From positions 32,087,310-32,151,309 of the forward strand of contig NC_068352.1 of NCBI RefSeq assembly GCF_014633365.1: a stretch of DNA of 64,000 nt. The letters are read 5' to 3'. The first letter of the stretch is position 1, and every line of letters starts with the position of its first letter. Of this stretch, positions 37,201 through 48,807 are shown piece by piece. The DNA comes from Diospyros lotus. Lineage: Eukaryota; Streptophyta; Magnoliopsida; Ericales; Ebenaceae. Position numbers and translations under genes: made by a program. The notes under the pieces are model-generated. The model was not told the origin of the DNA. It saw nothing but the letters and a program-made list of their open reading frames with translations, and searched no databases.

Positions 37201-40200
37201 GATTGAACGTAATCATAATATAAGCCATCACTTACATATATGATTTGTTGCACACAACCAAGTTATTGCATCATTTATAAAATAATAGATCATCACACAT
37301 TACTTGGCCAAAATAAAACTAAATCCAAGTTGTTCTACACGCATGTATCCATTCCCTTTTACTCTAGCCTTCCCTTGCTCTTCAGTGAACTTGCTACATC
37401 TATGCATGCATTCATTTTGTAGTAAGAAAATACATTATATGGCATGAACAGCATTTTCACAACTTGAAATGCAACAACTTACCTAGAGATTATAATTTCA
37501 AAATGCTTTTCTCATGAAATACCAAACTAGCTCATGGCCCTTACCTATGTAAGGAAAGGCTATATCTACCACTCTATGTAAGGAAAGGCTATATCTAGAA
37601 AGCCATCTTTATTTGGTTAGTTTGGATTTGTTCTAGGAAATTATCCAAAAGAGACAGCTTAGTGCATAATTTGTTCTAGGTAAGTTTGGATTTGTTCTAT
37701 CAAACCCAATTTAATTAAAGTCAGCTAGATTTTTCTCCCTTCTTACTAAAGTAGAGGTTGCCAATATTGTGGCTTAGTTAAATCAAACCCAAGTTGTTCT
37801 ACATGCATGTGGCCATTCCCTTTTACTCTAGCCTTCCCTTGCTCTTCGATGAACTTGTTACATCTATGCATACATGCATTTTGTAGTAAGAAAATACATT
37901 CTGGGTTGAGTTATACATTTATGAACATCTTGCATGCAACTATGGCATGAATAGCATTTTCACAACTTGAAATGCAACAACTTAACTAGAGATTATAATT
38001 TCAAAATGCTTTCCTCATGAAATACCAAACTAGCTCATAGCCCTTACCTTGGGTAGCTTGAGACTGCTCACTACTTTGTCGTCTCAATTTGTTCAAAATA
38101 CATGCCATCAAAAAAATTCATGCCAATTAATGCAGGAAAACATGCTCATACCCCTTACCTTGTGTAGCTTGAGACTGCTTACTACTTTGTCTTCTTAAGC
38201 ATTATTGCGTTGCTATACTTCCATGATTTAAACACCATTAGGATCATAATTTAGATGTCTTAACCCAAGTAACTATACTTCAACCATCTGTATTCTTTTC
38301 CCAACTCGTCTTTGATGAATCATAAACTTATACTGTTTTTTTAGAATTCAATATACTTTCGGAATCTTAAGTTTTTCACTTGGGTTAACCATTTCTCAAA
38401 TTGAACACATTTATGGACTTGTCATGAAATTTAAAACATTACTGATGTGTCAATTTTTTAATCGAACCTCAATTGGGCTCGAATTGCATTTTATTATTAC
38501 TCTCTCTCTCTCTCCCTCCCTCTATGTGTATACATATTTGTGTATGTTCATGCCCATATATATATATATACACACACACACCTTTGTACTAATTCATCTG
38601 TACTCCAAAATTCCAATATGGATAATCACTTCAATCCTTGAAGTTAAATTTTTCATTCGGTATGCTGTTCAGTTTAACATTATCTATCTAAAGAATACAC
38701 ATATGCAGGCATTTGTCCCAAATCTATAGAATTACGTACCAACAGACTCATTTCAAAATGAGGATTCCAAATCCATTGTCTGTTTCTCGAAATTCAATAA
38801 TTTCATGCATTTAATTTTCAATTTTCAGTTACAACCCATGCACATAATGTCGACATATCATATAGGATATAGAATTGAATTTTTCCCAATTACACATTTT
38901 GCTTACAAGTTCCCGCAAATTATAGTTCAGCCCTCTTTCTATTTTCCAATTAATTCACAAGAACCTCTGGTTTCTAGAACCAAATCTGATCACTGCACGC
39001 GGAGCCTTTGATTGACTGAGCCCTCATGTTTAGTCAGCTAAGCATGTCCAAAGAGATACGACAAAATTCCTCATATTCATTAAATACGTAATTCCTAAAC
39101 TCATTTCTTCCAAAAATTTCATAAGATAACCTGAAATATGAAATTTTCTTCTATTAAATTTGAACTCATGACACCAGGTTGTAATGGAGACACCCAACCA
39201 ACCTCTGGTCATTTGGATATTGCTTCAGGTAATAATTATGCAAGAAAAACTTTTTCCACAGATGTCTAATGTATCAACTAACACTTTATTGGCACTAATT
39301 GATAACGAAGATTCAGCAATAATATTATCATCCACTGTGTTCTTTTCTCATGGCCACACAAGGGTAAGCACAATCTGTATATAAAATTCAATTTAAGAAG
39401 ATTTTTTATGGCTGTTGAAATTATTTTGGCACACATTGCAATAAGAATATTAAGTTTCTTGACAGGAGTTGGTGGTCCAATCCAATTCCACAGACTTGCA
39501 TGATAATTAAAGATTTATGAGAAAATGAGGATGGAAAGTACTTCATATGCATAAAGAAAGCAACGGGGCACGGTATATGCGTTTAAGAGTTGAATGGTAA
39601 ATAACCCAGACAGTAGCAGACTGTGTGCAAGATAACTTACATATTTTCTCCATCATTCAGCACCCAATCAGGCACAGGTTCGCTTAGCAAGTTCCCAGTT
39701 AAGTAGCTAAGAAAACAAATATCATAAAAAAATTTCTGGTTATCTGTCACTCGTGGTACAATAGCATTAATATTGTGGTGACAAACTCATCCAAAAATCT
39801 CACACAAATATTATGCTAACATCAATTCAAATATTTGAGTACGGCCCACTTGATATATGCACCCCATACTGTTGGTTCAAATGATACAACCAAAACTTAG
39901 AAAACATTGGTGTCCATACATGTAATGTGTACCGGTTGCTAGATGAACAAAGCTGCTTGGAATTTTTCCACTTAACTTGTTAAAGCTGAGGTCTCTGCAA
40001 AAGAAATCATAAGCAAGTTTCAAAATGACATTTTTCTTATCAACTGCTGTATTTAGCAAAAAGAAACATTTAGAACCAGATAATTAGCATTATAAGTTCT
40101 AGTGTTCAGAACATAAGTAACATTTTTGCAGCATATTAAGCAAACACAAGAATCTGTGATGGGTTCAAACTCTTCCAACTAGGAAGTTTCAACACTCATC

Positions 40201-43200
40201 CTCAAATGTTCACATGATTCATGGCATCATTATTAGGAAAAAGTCCTCACAAAGAGAAGTTAACAAATTATATGCCAAGAGTAAGGTAAAAGGGACATAA
40301 ATACTAACAAACTCTTCAAATTTTCCATCCACCCAAGATATTCAGGTAAGGGTCCAATAAGATTACAACTTCTCAAAATCCTGCAGCCAAAAAAAAAACA
40401 AACTGCATAAAGTAGCAGAAGATAATGATACTCTTTAGCGAAGCTATATGACATAAACAATCAACTTACAGATACTTCAAGTTTGTCATATTATTAAGGG
40501 GTGGAAACGGTGCTTGGGTTCCATTTAAGTCACTGATTCTCCTGCATATCTTTTCCCATCTTAGAACGACATTAATCATCCACAATCACTAAATGGGCAA
40601 AAGTCATGGGAGTAGAAGATTTTACTGACAAGTCAGTTATTTTGGTCAAAAGAGCAATGCCAGAAGGAATTGGACCATCCAAACCACTAGCCTGAATCAC
40701 TCTGCATGCCACAGTTTTAAATGAGAAAATAGCTTACAAAAAATTATAGAAATAAGCAATGGCTGAGCATAGGAGAGATTAAAGAGGTCAAGCTCTAACA
40801 ATCTGTCAAGATTTGTCCAGTTCTGGATGAAATTGGGTATTTTTCCGGTAAAGTAGTTGTCAGCCAGCCATCTGCATCATATCAACTAATTTTTGGATAG
40901 CTCAATAGAAAGGGAATAGTAGATAACTAGTGAAAGAAAAATGAACTTACAAGTCCTTCAAGTTGGTCAGCTTCGCAAGTTCTTTGGGCAGCTCCCCAGT
41001 GAAATTATTTGAAGTCAAGCATCTTCAACAACAAAATGGCATCAACCAGTAAATTGATTGTCTTTCGATTAAAGAGCATTTACTCTAAACCGTTAAGTAG
41101 ACAGAGGGAGATACATATTACAATATCTTTTCTGCATTATTTGTTTTTCATTGTGAAACATCTCATATGAACACCCCCTCACACTAATGAAACTTTAACC
41201 CAATTTACAAAGAATGCCAAGGGACTAGGAAACTGCAACTGATTGTACTTACAGTTTCTCTAAGCGAGAAAGATTCCCAATCTCCGGAGGAATGGCTCCT
41301 GACAGCTGATTGAACTCCACACCTCTACAAACCTCAAAATAAAAATCTTGGAACAAAAGGATACATTTTTTTTTTATCAAATTCATACAGAATAAAGAAA
41401 TGCGTATTGAGGTATTACAGATTGACAAGTGTGCTGATGTTTCCAAGTTCCTTTGGAATTGAACCAGTTAGCCGGTTTCCAGAGAGGGAGCTACAAATGC
41501 AACGAGTCCAATGACCCAACTATCATCAGAAACATAGAGCAAAAAAGGCCTCAGCACCATTACAACATAAAGGAATGGCAATTGATAAGCATACATACAA
41601 GTTTACTAGATTCATGGTGCCCCATTCTGGAGGGATGGTACCGGAAAGATAGTTGCGGGTTAGATCACTGCCCAATATTATAACAAATTCATAATAGAGA
41701 ATAAGAACACAGCGAAATGGGTAATTAAGAGAATAGAAAAAATAGTTGTTTACTTACATTTCTTGGAGGTAAGGGAGCTTCACTAGTTCTGGTGGGAGAG
41801 TCCCTGGAAGACTCTGCGCTTTTAAGACTCTGCATTTTGGCACAAAGAAGAATTTTCACCATGTTTAAATGAGCAAAGCAACAGTAACCCAGAGAGAAAT
41901 TGGTGGTTTGAAAATTGATTCAGAAAGAACACACATTTTGGAATGAAAAGATTCCCAAATTTTCTTCCTAATTTCTCGAATTTTCTTCCCACTTTGTAAC
42001 TTGTAACCAACGAGCTGATACTCTCATTGCACTTATATGTTATTTGAGGAATCGACAGTACATCAATGTGCATAAATCCACAAAAATAAAATAAAAAAAT
42101 CTAACATAAATATAGTTGATATTATGATTATGATATGGAGTATTCCAAACTATGTAATTCTATTTACAAAAGCATATATAATTTGCATGTAAGTTCAATG
42201 GTGTAAGTGGCTGAATGATATTTGTGTAGAGAGCTAATTAAGTTGTTGATTCCAAGCTTGGGTGTAGTAAAAATATTCCAAAAATGAGTTGCAAAATGGC
42301 AAAAAGAAAATAGAGAATCAAGAGAAAAGAAAAGTAGAGTCTTCCGTGCGGTCGCCTCCCGCCAGCCCATGCGCTGCATGCGCACCAGCCTTTTGCGCCC
42401 CACGCGGCTTAGTCTGCCACGGACTCTTCCGCGGTCCCCTCTCCTGAAGCCTCCGCGCCTGCCGCGCGGCCTAGTTTGCCAATCTACTTTTGACTTTTTT
42501 TTTTAATAATTATTCAATTTTTTCGTTATATCGATTATTTTTTTAAATTTATATTTTTAATTTAATTTAATTTATATATTTTGATATATAAAAAATAAAA
42601 TAAAATGAATAAATTTAACATATTTTTTATATCAAAATATAAATATTAAATTGAATCAAAAATATAAATACAAGAATATAATCGAAATAATAAAAAATTT
42701 AAATTATTTAAAAAAATTAAAATATAAAAGTTAAATTGACTGAAAATAAAAATAAAAATATATAGTTAAAATAATAAAAAATTAAATAATTATATAAAAA
42801 ATATAAAATATAAATTTTATCCCTTTTACATAACATATAAACATGTCTCCTTTAAGAGACGTGAAATTTTCTTCTTCTTACCCTTTATTTTCTCTTTTTT
42901 ATATAAACAATTTAATTAAAAATTTTGTTAAGCAAATGAAGTTTTCGGTTTGGAGAATCGAGAAATATTTATGTTCCAATTTCAATTTTTTTTGAAAAAA
43001 ATTTCATGGTGGTTCAAATTTAAGATCGAGCCTCAAGTTAGAGACTCAAAGGGATTAATATGACGCAACCTAAACAAATATCAAGACAAGCTTAGGCCTA
43101 AGTCTAAGCCTATATTTGTCTCCCCTAGCTCATTTAAAAGATTAAATTTGATCATTTACGTAATTTCATTTTAATTCATCTAATCCCTTCAATCTACTTA

Positions 43201-44065
43201 TATAAAAATATATATCTTAAGATAAGTATAATATTTATTATATATTTATTACACCATTCTTGAATATAAAGTCAATTCAAAGGTCGAATAATCCATTAAA
43301 GTATTAGATCCTAGCCTCCCTTTTTGTATAAAGAGCCAATTCAACTGAGTTTGACTCCACGATCACTTGGACAATTTCAATAAAAAAAGAAAAAAACTTC
43401 ACGTTTATGTCACAAATCGACTTAGGGATCGAGCCTAATAACCTCATCATGAATGATTACTTTGCCCCATCCATTCCACCAGTAATTCACCCCCACACGT
43501 CTCCTCGCCCGATGCATTCGTCAGCAAAAATATTAGCATCCAAAACATGAACATATAATTCCCATTTTTTCCAAGAGGAGAGAGAAGATTTTCCCGAGAA
43601 AATAAGAAACATACATGCTAGTGACATGGCAAACGGTGGTGTTGTTGAAGGAGCAAGTACAGTTGACTGCATTCTCAGACCCTTTAACTGGATTTTGGGT
43701 GACCCAGCCCTTCTCTTTACTGCATGGATCCACACTGAAATCCCAATCCTTCTTCCCCAAAGTCTTGCCAATTTGCTTCAGAACTTCCACTGTAAACACC
43801 ACAATTAAACTCAAACAAGTAAACTCACTTCAACTGCAATCAAAATCCACAAACGAAAGACCCCAATTTATGAAGAAATCATAGTCGTTTCCTCCAAAAT
43901 CAGGGCTTAATCCACACCCAAGAGGTATAAATATGTATGTGTGTTGTGTGTGTGTATACCTTCACTGACAGTGACGTTGGCTTGAGATGTGAAAGCTGGC
44001 AAGCAAATGGACATCGCACAAATGAGTAAAGCAAGAACTCTTGGCAAGATCATATTGTTCATCAT
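31205..44065 (-). CDS. LRR/malectin receptor-like serine/threonine kinase, copy B, intact, about 1008 aa
   Basis: Plasma-membrane receptor kinase of the LRR-VIII-2 (At1g53430/At1g53440-like) family; ligand unknown. Exons: 43960-44065, 43615-43789, 41758-41829, 41599-41667, 41419-41490, 41253-41324, 40951-41022, 40800-40871, 40630-40701, 40470-40541, 40309-40380, 39920-39994, 39641-39706, 36606-36665, 36495-36527, 36312-36346, 34619-35001, 34165-34360, 33506-33643, 33050-33168, 32720-32930, 32368-32605, 31992-32142, 31205-31600. They sum to 3027 bp in one frame. The start is the first of two adjacent ATGs (44065), before a hydrophobic signal peptide. Residues 94-355 are LRRs, mostly one repeat per 72-bp exon; about 399-591 is malectin; the membrane helix is about 602-625. 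The kinase has GEGGFGPVY, lysine 689 (AVKQL), glutamate 705, HRD with D787, DFG with D805 and the activation loop [19 protein letters not shown]: an active RD-type kinase by motif. The malectin exon equals copy A's in length. Exon borders were set by eye from GT/AG and frame, so a few may shift by some bases. Confidence 0.9.
35505..35985 (-). mobile_element. LINE 3' fragment (RT zinc-binding region) in intron 16 of copy B
   Basis: On the minus strand an open stretch reads [11 protein letters not shown], a stop, then [17 protein letters not shown] and on through [12 protein letters not shown] to a stop at about 35600. This matches the C-terminal zinc-binding and tail region of plant LINE reverse transcriptases in style. 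Copy A lacks it at the same intron position. It is probably a 5'-truncated LINE insertion. Target duplications were not resolved. Confidence 0.55.
36785..38055. repeat. Diverged direct duplication inside intron 13 of copy B
   Basis: Blocks such as ctatgtaaggaaaggctata, aagagacagcttagtgcata, agatttttctcccttcttac, ttcacaacttgaaatgcaac and ataccaaactagctcat occur first in 36785-37545 and again, in the same order, in 37555-38055. The second copy is shorter by internal deletion. Copy A's intron is only 741 bp here against 2975 bp in copy B, and has one copy of the core. Confidence 0.8.
38498..38582. repeat. Microsatellites in intron 13 of copy B
   Basis: A (CT)n run from about 38501, followed by (TA)n and (CA)n near 38557-38581. 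No functional call. Confidence 0.8.
42335..42480. other. GC-rich insert in intron 2 of copy B
   Basis: About 145 bp with cgcgg, gcgctgcatgcgc and ccgcgcctgccgcgcgg words, inside an AT-rich intron. Intron 2 is 764 bp in copy A and 1785 bp in copy B, so about 1 kb of extra DNA, including this patch, distinguishes them. It resembles the GC-rich leader of the copia element in style only. It may be a degraded transposon piece. Confidence 0.5.
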
Positions 44066-44180
44066 CTTCACAGCATCAACTGGATATTAATGTATGTATA
44101 TATATATATATATATACTCTCAAGGAGAGCTAGAGCTATCTGATGAACTGATAAAGACCATGAAATGCTGAAACTATATA
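44066..44180 (-). promoter_or_regulatory. Conserved proximal 5' region of copy B
   Basis: Nearly identical to 23570-23627 upstream of copy A (ctctcaaggagagctagagct, accatgaaatgctgaaac), with a (TA)n run at about 44097-44115 but no long (TG)n. The duplicated block suggests shared 5' UTR or core promoter sequence. No individual element is assigned. Confidence 0.45.
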
Positions 44181-44808
44181 TGTGAGCTGTCTCGTTGCAT
44201 TGACATTTCAGGGGGCGAGAGCCGCTGCCAGAAGTCCTGTCTATAGGTGACACATTGATTGAGTTTGAGTTAAGAGGTTTGTCAGATTTTATTTGAGATT
44301 TTTTAGGATTTTTTTTTGACACCCCAGTGGACCCCCCACAAAAGGAATGCAAGGTCTCCTGCAGGCTGAATATTTTCAAAACGCAAATAAAATAATTTAA
44401 TTTTATTAAAAATTTTGTAAAAAATAAGTTTTATTCTCAACCGTTTAAATTCTGATCAATTTATTGAGGATGTTTATCATAAATCTCTAAATTCCCTTAT
44501 AAATAAATAAATTCATATCTAAAAATATATGTTTTTAATATTAATTTAAGAATTTTATAAATTTTTTAGTATTCTCAAAAATTTAATTTAAATAATTGAG
44601 AATTTGCATAAGAAATGCCCTGAATCCTTTGATTTTTTTTCTTGTATAGTTTAGACAGTTAACAAATAAATTTTTTGATAAATAAATTATATTATTATAT
44701 ACAAGTAATTAAATATCTCATAAAACTTTAGAAATAAAGTGATTTTTTTAAAAAAATATTCTTTATTTACTTGAAAAACAACATTTGAACTGACAGTCAA
44801 ATGCATTA
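44181..44808. other. Intergenic DNA upstream of copy B
   Basis: AT-rich and without a gene. About 44460-44720 aligns with 24370-24620 upstream of copy A, so it belongs to the duplicated unit. Confidence 0.55.
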
Positions 44809-44817
44809 TTTCCACTT

Positions 44818-46564
44818 GGACAATGCTACACGAACGAACACAACGACAAACGAGTTGACAAACCCAGATTCTCGTGAAATTTTGACACCAAAATATCGCA
44901 AGAACTTGAATCCAAATTATTTGAAAAAGCGCCCAAAATTGGGCACTTGTACTTTGCCCCTATCTCTCTCCCTCTTTCTCTAATTTCAAAGTGTCTCTCT
45001 TTTTTTCCTCTCCATTGTATCTCTAACTATCTCTCTCACTTTCTCTCTCCACTGCATCTCTTTCACCTCCAATGGATCTCCTCCACCTACAAACCCTTCG
45101 GTGCTCATTTTTGCCGTCATCGGACTTCCACTAGCAACAGCGTTGGGCGTCGACGTGCCTCTCTCTCTCTCTCTTCTTTACCCACCCAGCTTGCGTTGCT
45201 AGTGAGCTTGAAGACGAAGGAGCCACCGACGAGCTTGAAGACGAAGGAAATCGGTCGCCAGCGAGCTCAAAGAAGAAGGAGCCGCCTACGTTGCCGGTGA
45301 GCTCGCCTAAGTCGGTGGTCGATGGTCGATGCGCGATGCCCATTGTCGTCGTCAAATCGTCACAAGGTTGCTGATTTGAGAAGTTTGATTTCTTCGTGCG
45401 ATGTTTGAGAACTCCTCATCAGGAAACTTTTGTTTCAGAGAGAGATTGTGCAAGATTTTAAGAAGTTTAATCTCTCTGTTTTTTTGATTATTGTTGTTTT
45501 AGGCCTAACATATGTAACTTATAATAGGATAATTTAATTTGTCATTCTACAAAGTGTTCTTTTATTGTTGCAACTACAATATACTAGAGCCTTGACTCCA
45601 ATTTTCATATTTTATGGATTGAAATATAAGTGCAAGCAACCTGCAGAAAGACCATGGACCATTGATAGTATGTGAATCGTGGATGATTGTGGGTGCTGAG
45701 TGGCCTTGTCTTTTAATGAGAACTTGGATTGGTGGATGATATGCCTTGATACAGTCTTGTTTTTTTTATGCTAATCTCTGATGCGTCCAAACCCATTGTG
45801 CTGAAATTCTCTGTTGGATGTTCTTCCTTACTTGTTAGGTTGGATTGTTTTCTGTTAATTTTAAACATCCTTTAAAAATTTGGACAGCCAACAAGAATCA
45901 CATAAAGAGAATATAAAATAAAAAGAAGTTGCACCCACGTATGATCACCAACAAAATACTGATTATGGAATCTTCCATTCCTGGCTCCAAGCTACTCTTA
46001 AACCATACAAAACCCACTTCACAATCATACAACCACTTCACAAGCTACTCTTAACAACCAATCAATGTACTCTACAAGTTTATACATCTCATCTAAACAT
46101 ATAACCATACACAATGTAGACACTGATATAACAACACTATAAGTTCAAATATTATAATTAAATTTATACAGAAGAAGAATAAGAAAAAGAAAGGTTTGAA
46201 GCCATGGAAGGGAAATCTTTAGCCAGTCACGCACGTGCGAGAGACCCAAGGGATGCTGGACCGCCAAAAGTGGAGGAGACGCAGTCGCCGATCACGCACT
46301 CGGGTGGAGTTGGAGCCAGATCTAAGGGATCCACTGTTGTGATGAGAAGAGAAAGTGGATGGGCGTGAGGGCTGGGCGAGGTGTACGTTGGGTGGGGTCG
46401 ATGGTAGAGATGTTGAACATCTTGTTGAGCTTGCCGGACCTCTTGATGTCGCTACCCGTGTACAAAACGGTGCAATGGGCCTTGAGATGCTCGGGTTGAT
46501 CCAAGATGTAAAGGCCGCTGTTGAGCTGGTGCGATGGGAAGCCGGAGAAGATGCAGTCGAACGC

Positions 46565-46607
<43 letters not shown>

Positions 46608-46838
46608 GGTGAGGAAGAAGCAACTGTTGGGCTGGTAGAGAGAGAGAGAAGGTGAAGAAGAAACAGAGGTTGGGCAGGTAGAGAGAGAGAGAAGGTGAAG
46701 AAGAAATAGGAGTTGGGCGGGATTTTAATTTTTTAGTTGATTGAGGGTAGATTTGTAATTAAAGCAAAGGATAAATTTGTCATTTAATTTGAGTTTGTCA
46801 ATTTGTTTGTCGTTGTGTTCGTCCGTGTAGCATTATCC
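44818..46838. mobile_element. Mutator-like element, 2.0 kb, Pack-MULE type
   Basis: The ends are long inverted repeats: GGACAATGCTACACGAACG on the left and GGATAATGCTACACGGACG from the right, with matching sequence continuing for about 45 bp (aacacaacgacaaac). A perfect 9-bp duplication, tttccactt, flanks it (44809-44817 and 46839-46847), the size expected for Mutator-like elements. It has no transposase, so it is non-autonomous. Inside are CT/GA-rich tracts, a duplicated gagcttgaagacgaagga word at about 45207-45249, and on the minus strand a piece that looks like a captured host-gene exon (46388-46560). Open frames over the GA/CT tracts are low-complexity and not counted as genes. Confidence 0.88.
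46388..46560 (-). pseudogene. Captured gene fragment inside the Mutator-like element (At1g16860-like N-terminus)
   Basis: One minus-strand frame reads FSGFPSHQLNSGLYILDQ followed by PEHLK, then YTGSDIKRSGKLNKMFNI. The spacing and words resemble, from memory, the conserved N-terminus of the plant At1g16860-like membrane proteins (FPSHQL, GLY, PE, YTGGDIK, SGELGKMFDI). No start codon or full gene is present, and downstream the frame becomes unrelated sequence. It is probably exon-derived cargo of a Pack-MULE, no longer functional. The family match rests on recall and was not searched. Confidence 0.5.
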
Positions 46839-46847
46839 TTTCCACTT

Positions 46848-48799
46848 GGCAGTTGAAGAGTTTGTTTGCACAGTCTTTCATGGCGGCTGCGCAGAAAATT
46901 AAAGACGTTTACTTATTTCATGTAATTATTATTATTATTATTATTATTATTTGCGATGAGAAGTTGTGGTTTCAATTTCGAGAAGTCTAAAATCTTAAAA
47001 TAATTTTTTAATTTAAAAAGGTGTAATATTATTACGATCTTGAATAGATTATAAATAAAATAATTTTAACATCTTAAAATTTCTCTAGAATTCTACAAAA
47101 AAAAAAATAAATATTATCAATAAAGATCATAATTCTAATAAATTTCATAAATTTAAGATAAATATTACCTATAAAAATTTTAATTTTAGTGGATCTCAAA
47201 ATTTTAAGATAAATATTATCTAGAAAAATATTAATTTTAGAGTATTTGAGAAATTTCTATGCTCTTTATATAAATAGATGAAATCTTATTTCAAAATAAA
47301 TATATCTTTAATACTAGTTTTAATACCAATTTCAAGTATTCAATGTATATCACAATGTTTACATAGAGACTTCCATAAACTCTTTAATCATTTTCTCTTT
47401 TACTGGCTGGAAGCAACTTAACAATAACGTTCTCTATTAATAAATTTATTATTATATTTAAACTATAATAAATAAATATCTAATTGTCTGAAAGTAAGAA
47501 AATTCTATTTCTATAGAAATCGGAAAACATAAGGACCGCAGTCGATAGACAATGAAAGCTTGATGTAAACATTGAAAGCAGTATTATTTTTTATTTGCTA
47601 TGTGAAGTTGTGGTTTCAATTTCAGATCATTTATTGAGAAATGTCACTCCTTTAGGAAAAAAATATCATTAAAATAATACCAAACATAATTATGTCTTTT
47701 TTGAGAATTAAAGTAAAGTTTTTACCTCGTAATATTAATTAACTATGATATATGAAAATGTTTTGGGAGAATCGTTTTGACATTTTTGAAATATTTTTTT
47801 ATATCAAAACGTCAAAAAATACAAAAAAAAATCAATATTTCTAGATCATTTTAATAATTAAAAATATTTTAAGACTATTTAGTAATGTTAAAAAAGTATC
47901 AAAAATTATTTCCCCTAGAGATTAGTTAGGTTAACTTAAAATTTTTAAAGCTAAATTGAATCAGAGTTGGAAACCATATTCTTTGATGAATATGCCAATG
48001 AGACTATAGAAAAAAAAAAAAAAAAGTGATAAAGTGAAATAAGTTTTATAAATTGTATTATGTTTAATTATTTTTTTTAAATTTATTTTTTATTTTTAAT
48101 TAGTGAGTCATGAAGAAGTTGTGTTTATATTTATTTGAATTCATGTCTATTTTTAGATTAAATAACTATTTTTTATATTAAAAGTTATGTTTACAAAAAG
48201 GTACCAATATTTTGTTATTTGCTCGTTTCCCCACATTTTTTATTTTTTAAAAAACAAAAAAAAATATTTAATATATTTAATATTAAATATATTTAAGATG
48301 CTTGTTAAGGTATATTTAATATGTTTATTTTTAACATTTTAATATTTCTATTAACTCATAATAAATGTATTATATTTTAAAATATTTTATTAAATAATAA
48401 AATTATTTAAATATTAAAAATTAAATACAGTCTTTAAATTTTCAATGCCTCATTTAATTATCAAAGTATTTGCATGGAGACTTTCATGAGTCATCTAATC
48501 ATTCTCTTTTTTAAAGACTCCAAAACGCTTGACGGTGATATTTTTTATTAATAAATTTATTATTATATTCAAACAACAATAATATAAATATCTAATTATT
48601 TGAAAGATAACAAATTTTCTTTTTATTCCTCAAAAATTGAAAGTCTGATGCAAACATGCATTTAATTGCGAGGCACAGCGAGAGCCAGCTAATTGGGTCC
48701 CTCAAGACTTCGTACTCTTTAGCAGCCATGCATTTAATCAAAAACTACTCCAAGTTGTCAGCCATGCAATTGTGGGCATTATATATGTGTGCTATGGAA
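46848..48799. other. Intergenic DNA upstream of copy B, with internal repetition
   Basis: No gene. The piece tgagaagttgtggtttcaatttc at about 46957-46979 recurs at about 47603-47625 (with tgtgaag), flanking some 620 bp absent from the copy A counterpart at 24840-24905. Sequence after 47625 then follows copy A to about 48060. Two related AT-rich blocks, about 47330-47530 and 48440-48620, share words such as taataaatttattattatat. A few homopolymer A runs occur. Confidence 0.5.
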
Positions 48800-48807
48800 G
48801 GTGTCGG

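Noticed and set aside
44947..45300. 117-codon plus-strand frame in the Mutator-like element
   Set aside because: Low-complexity Ser/Leu composition over CT-rich DNA, no family signature.
46219..46623. 134-codon minus-strand frame in the Mutator-like element
   Set aside because: It is Ser/Arg/Pro-rich and runs through a (CT)n tract; the family-like words are in a different frame of the same strand.
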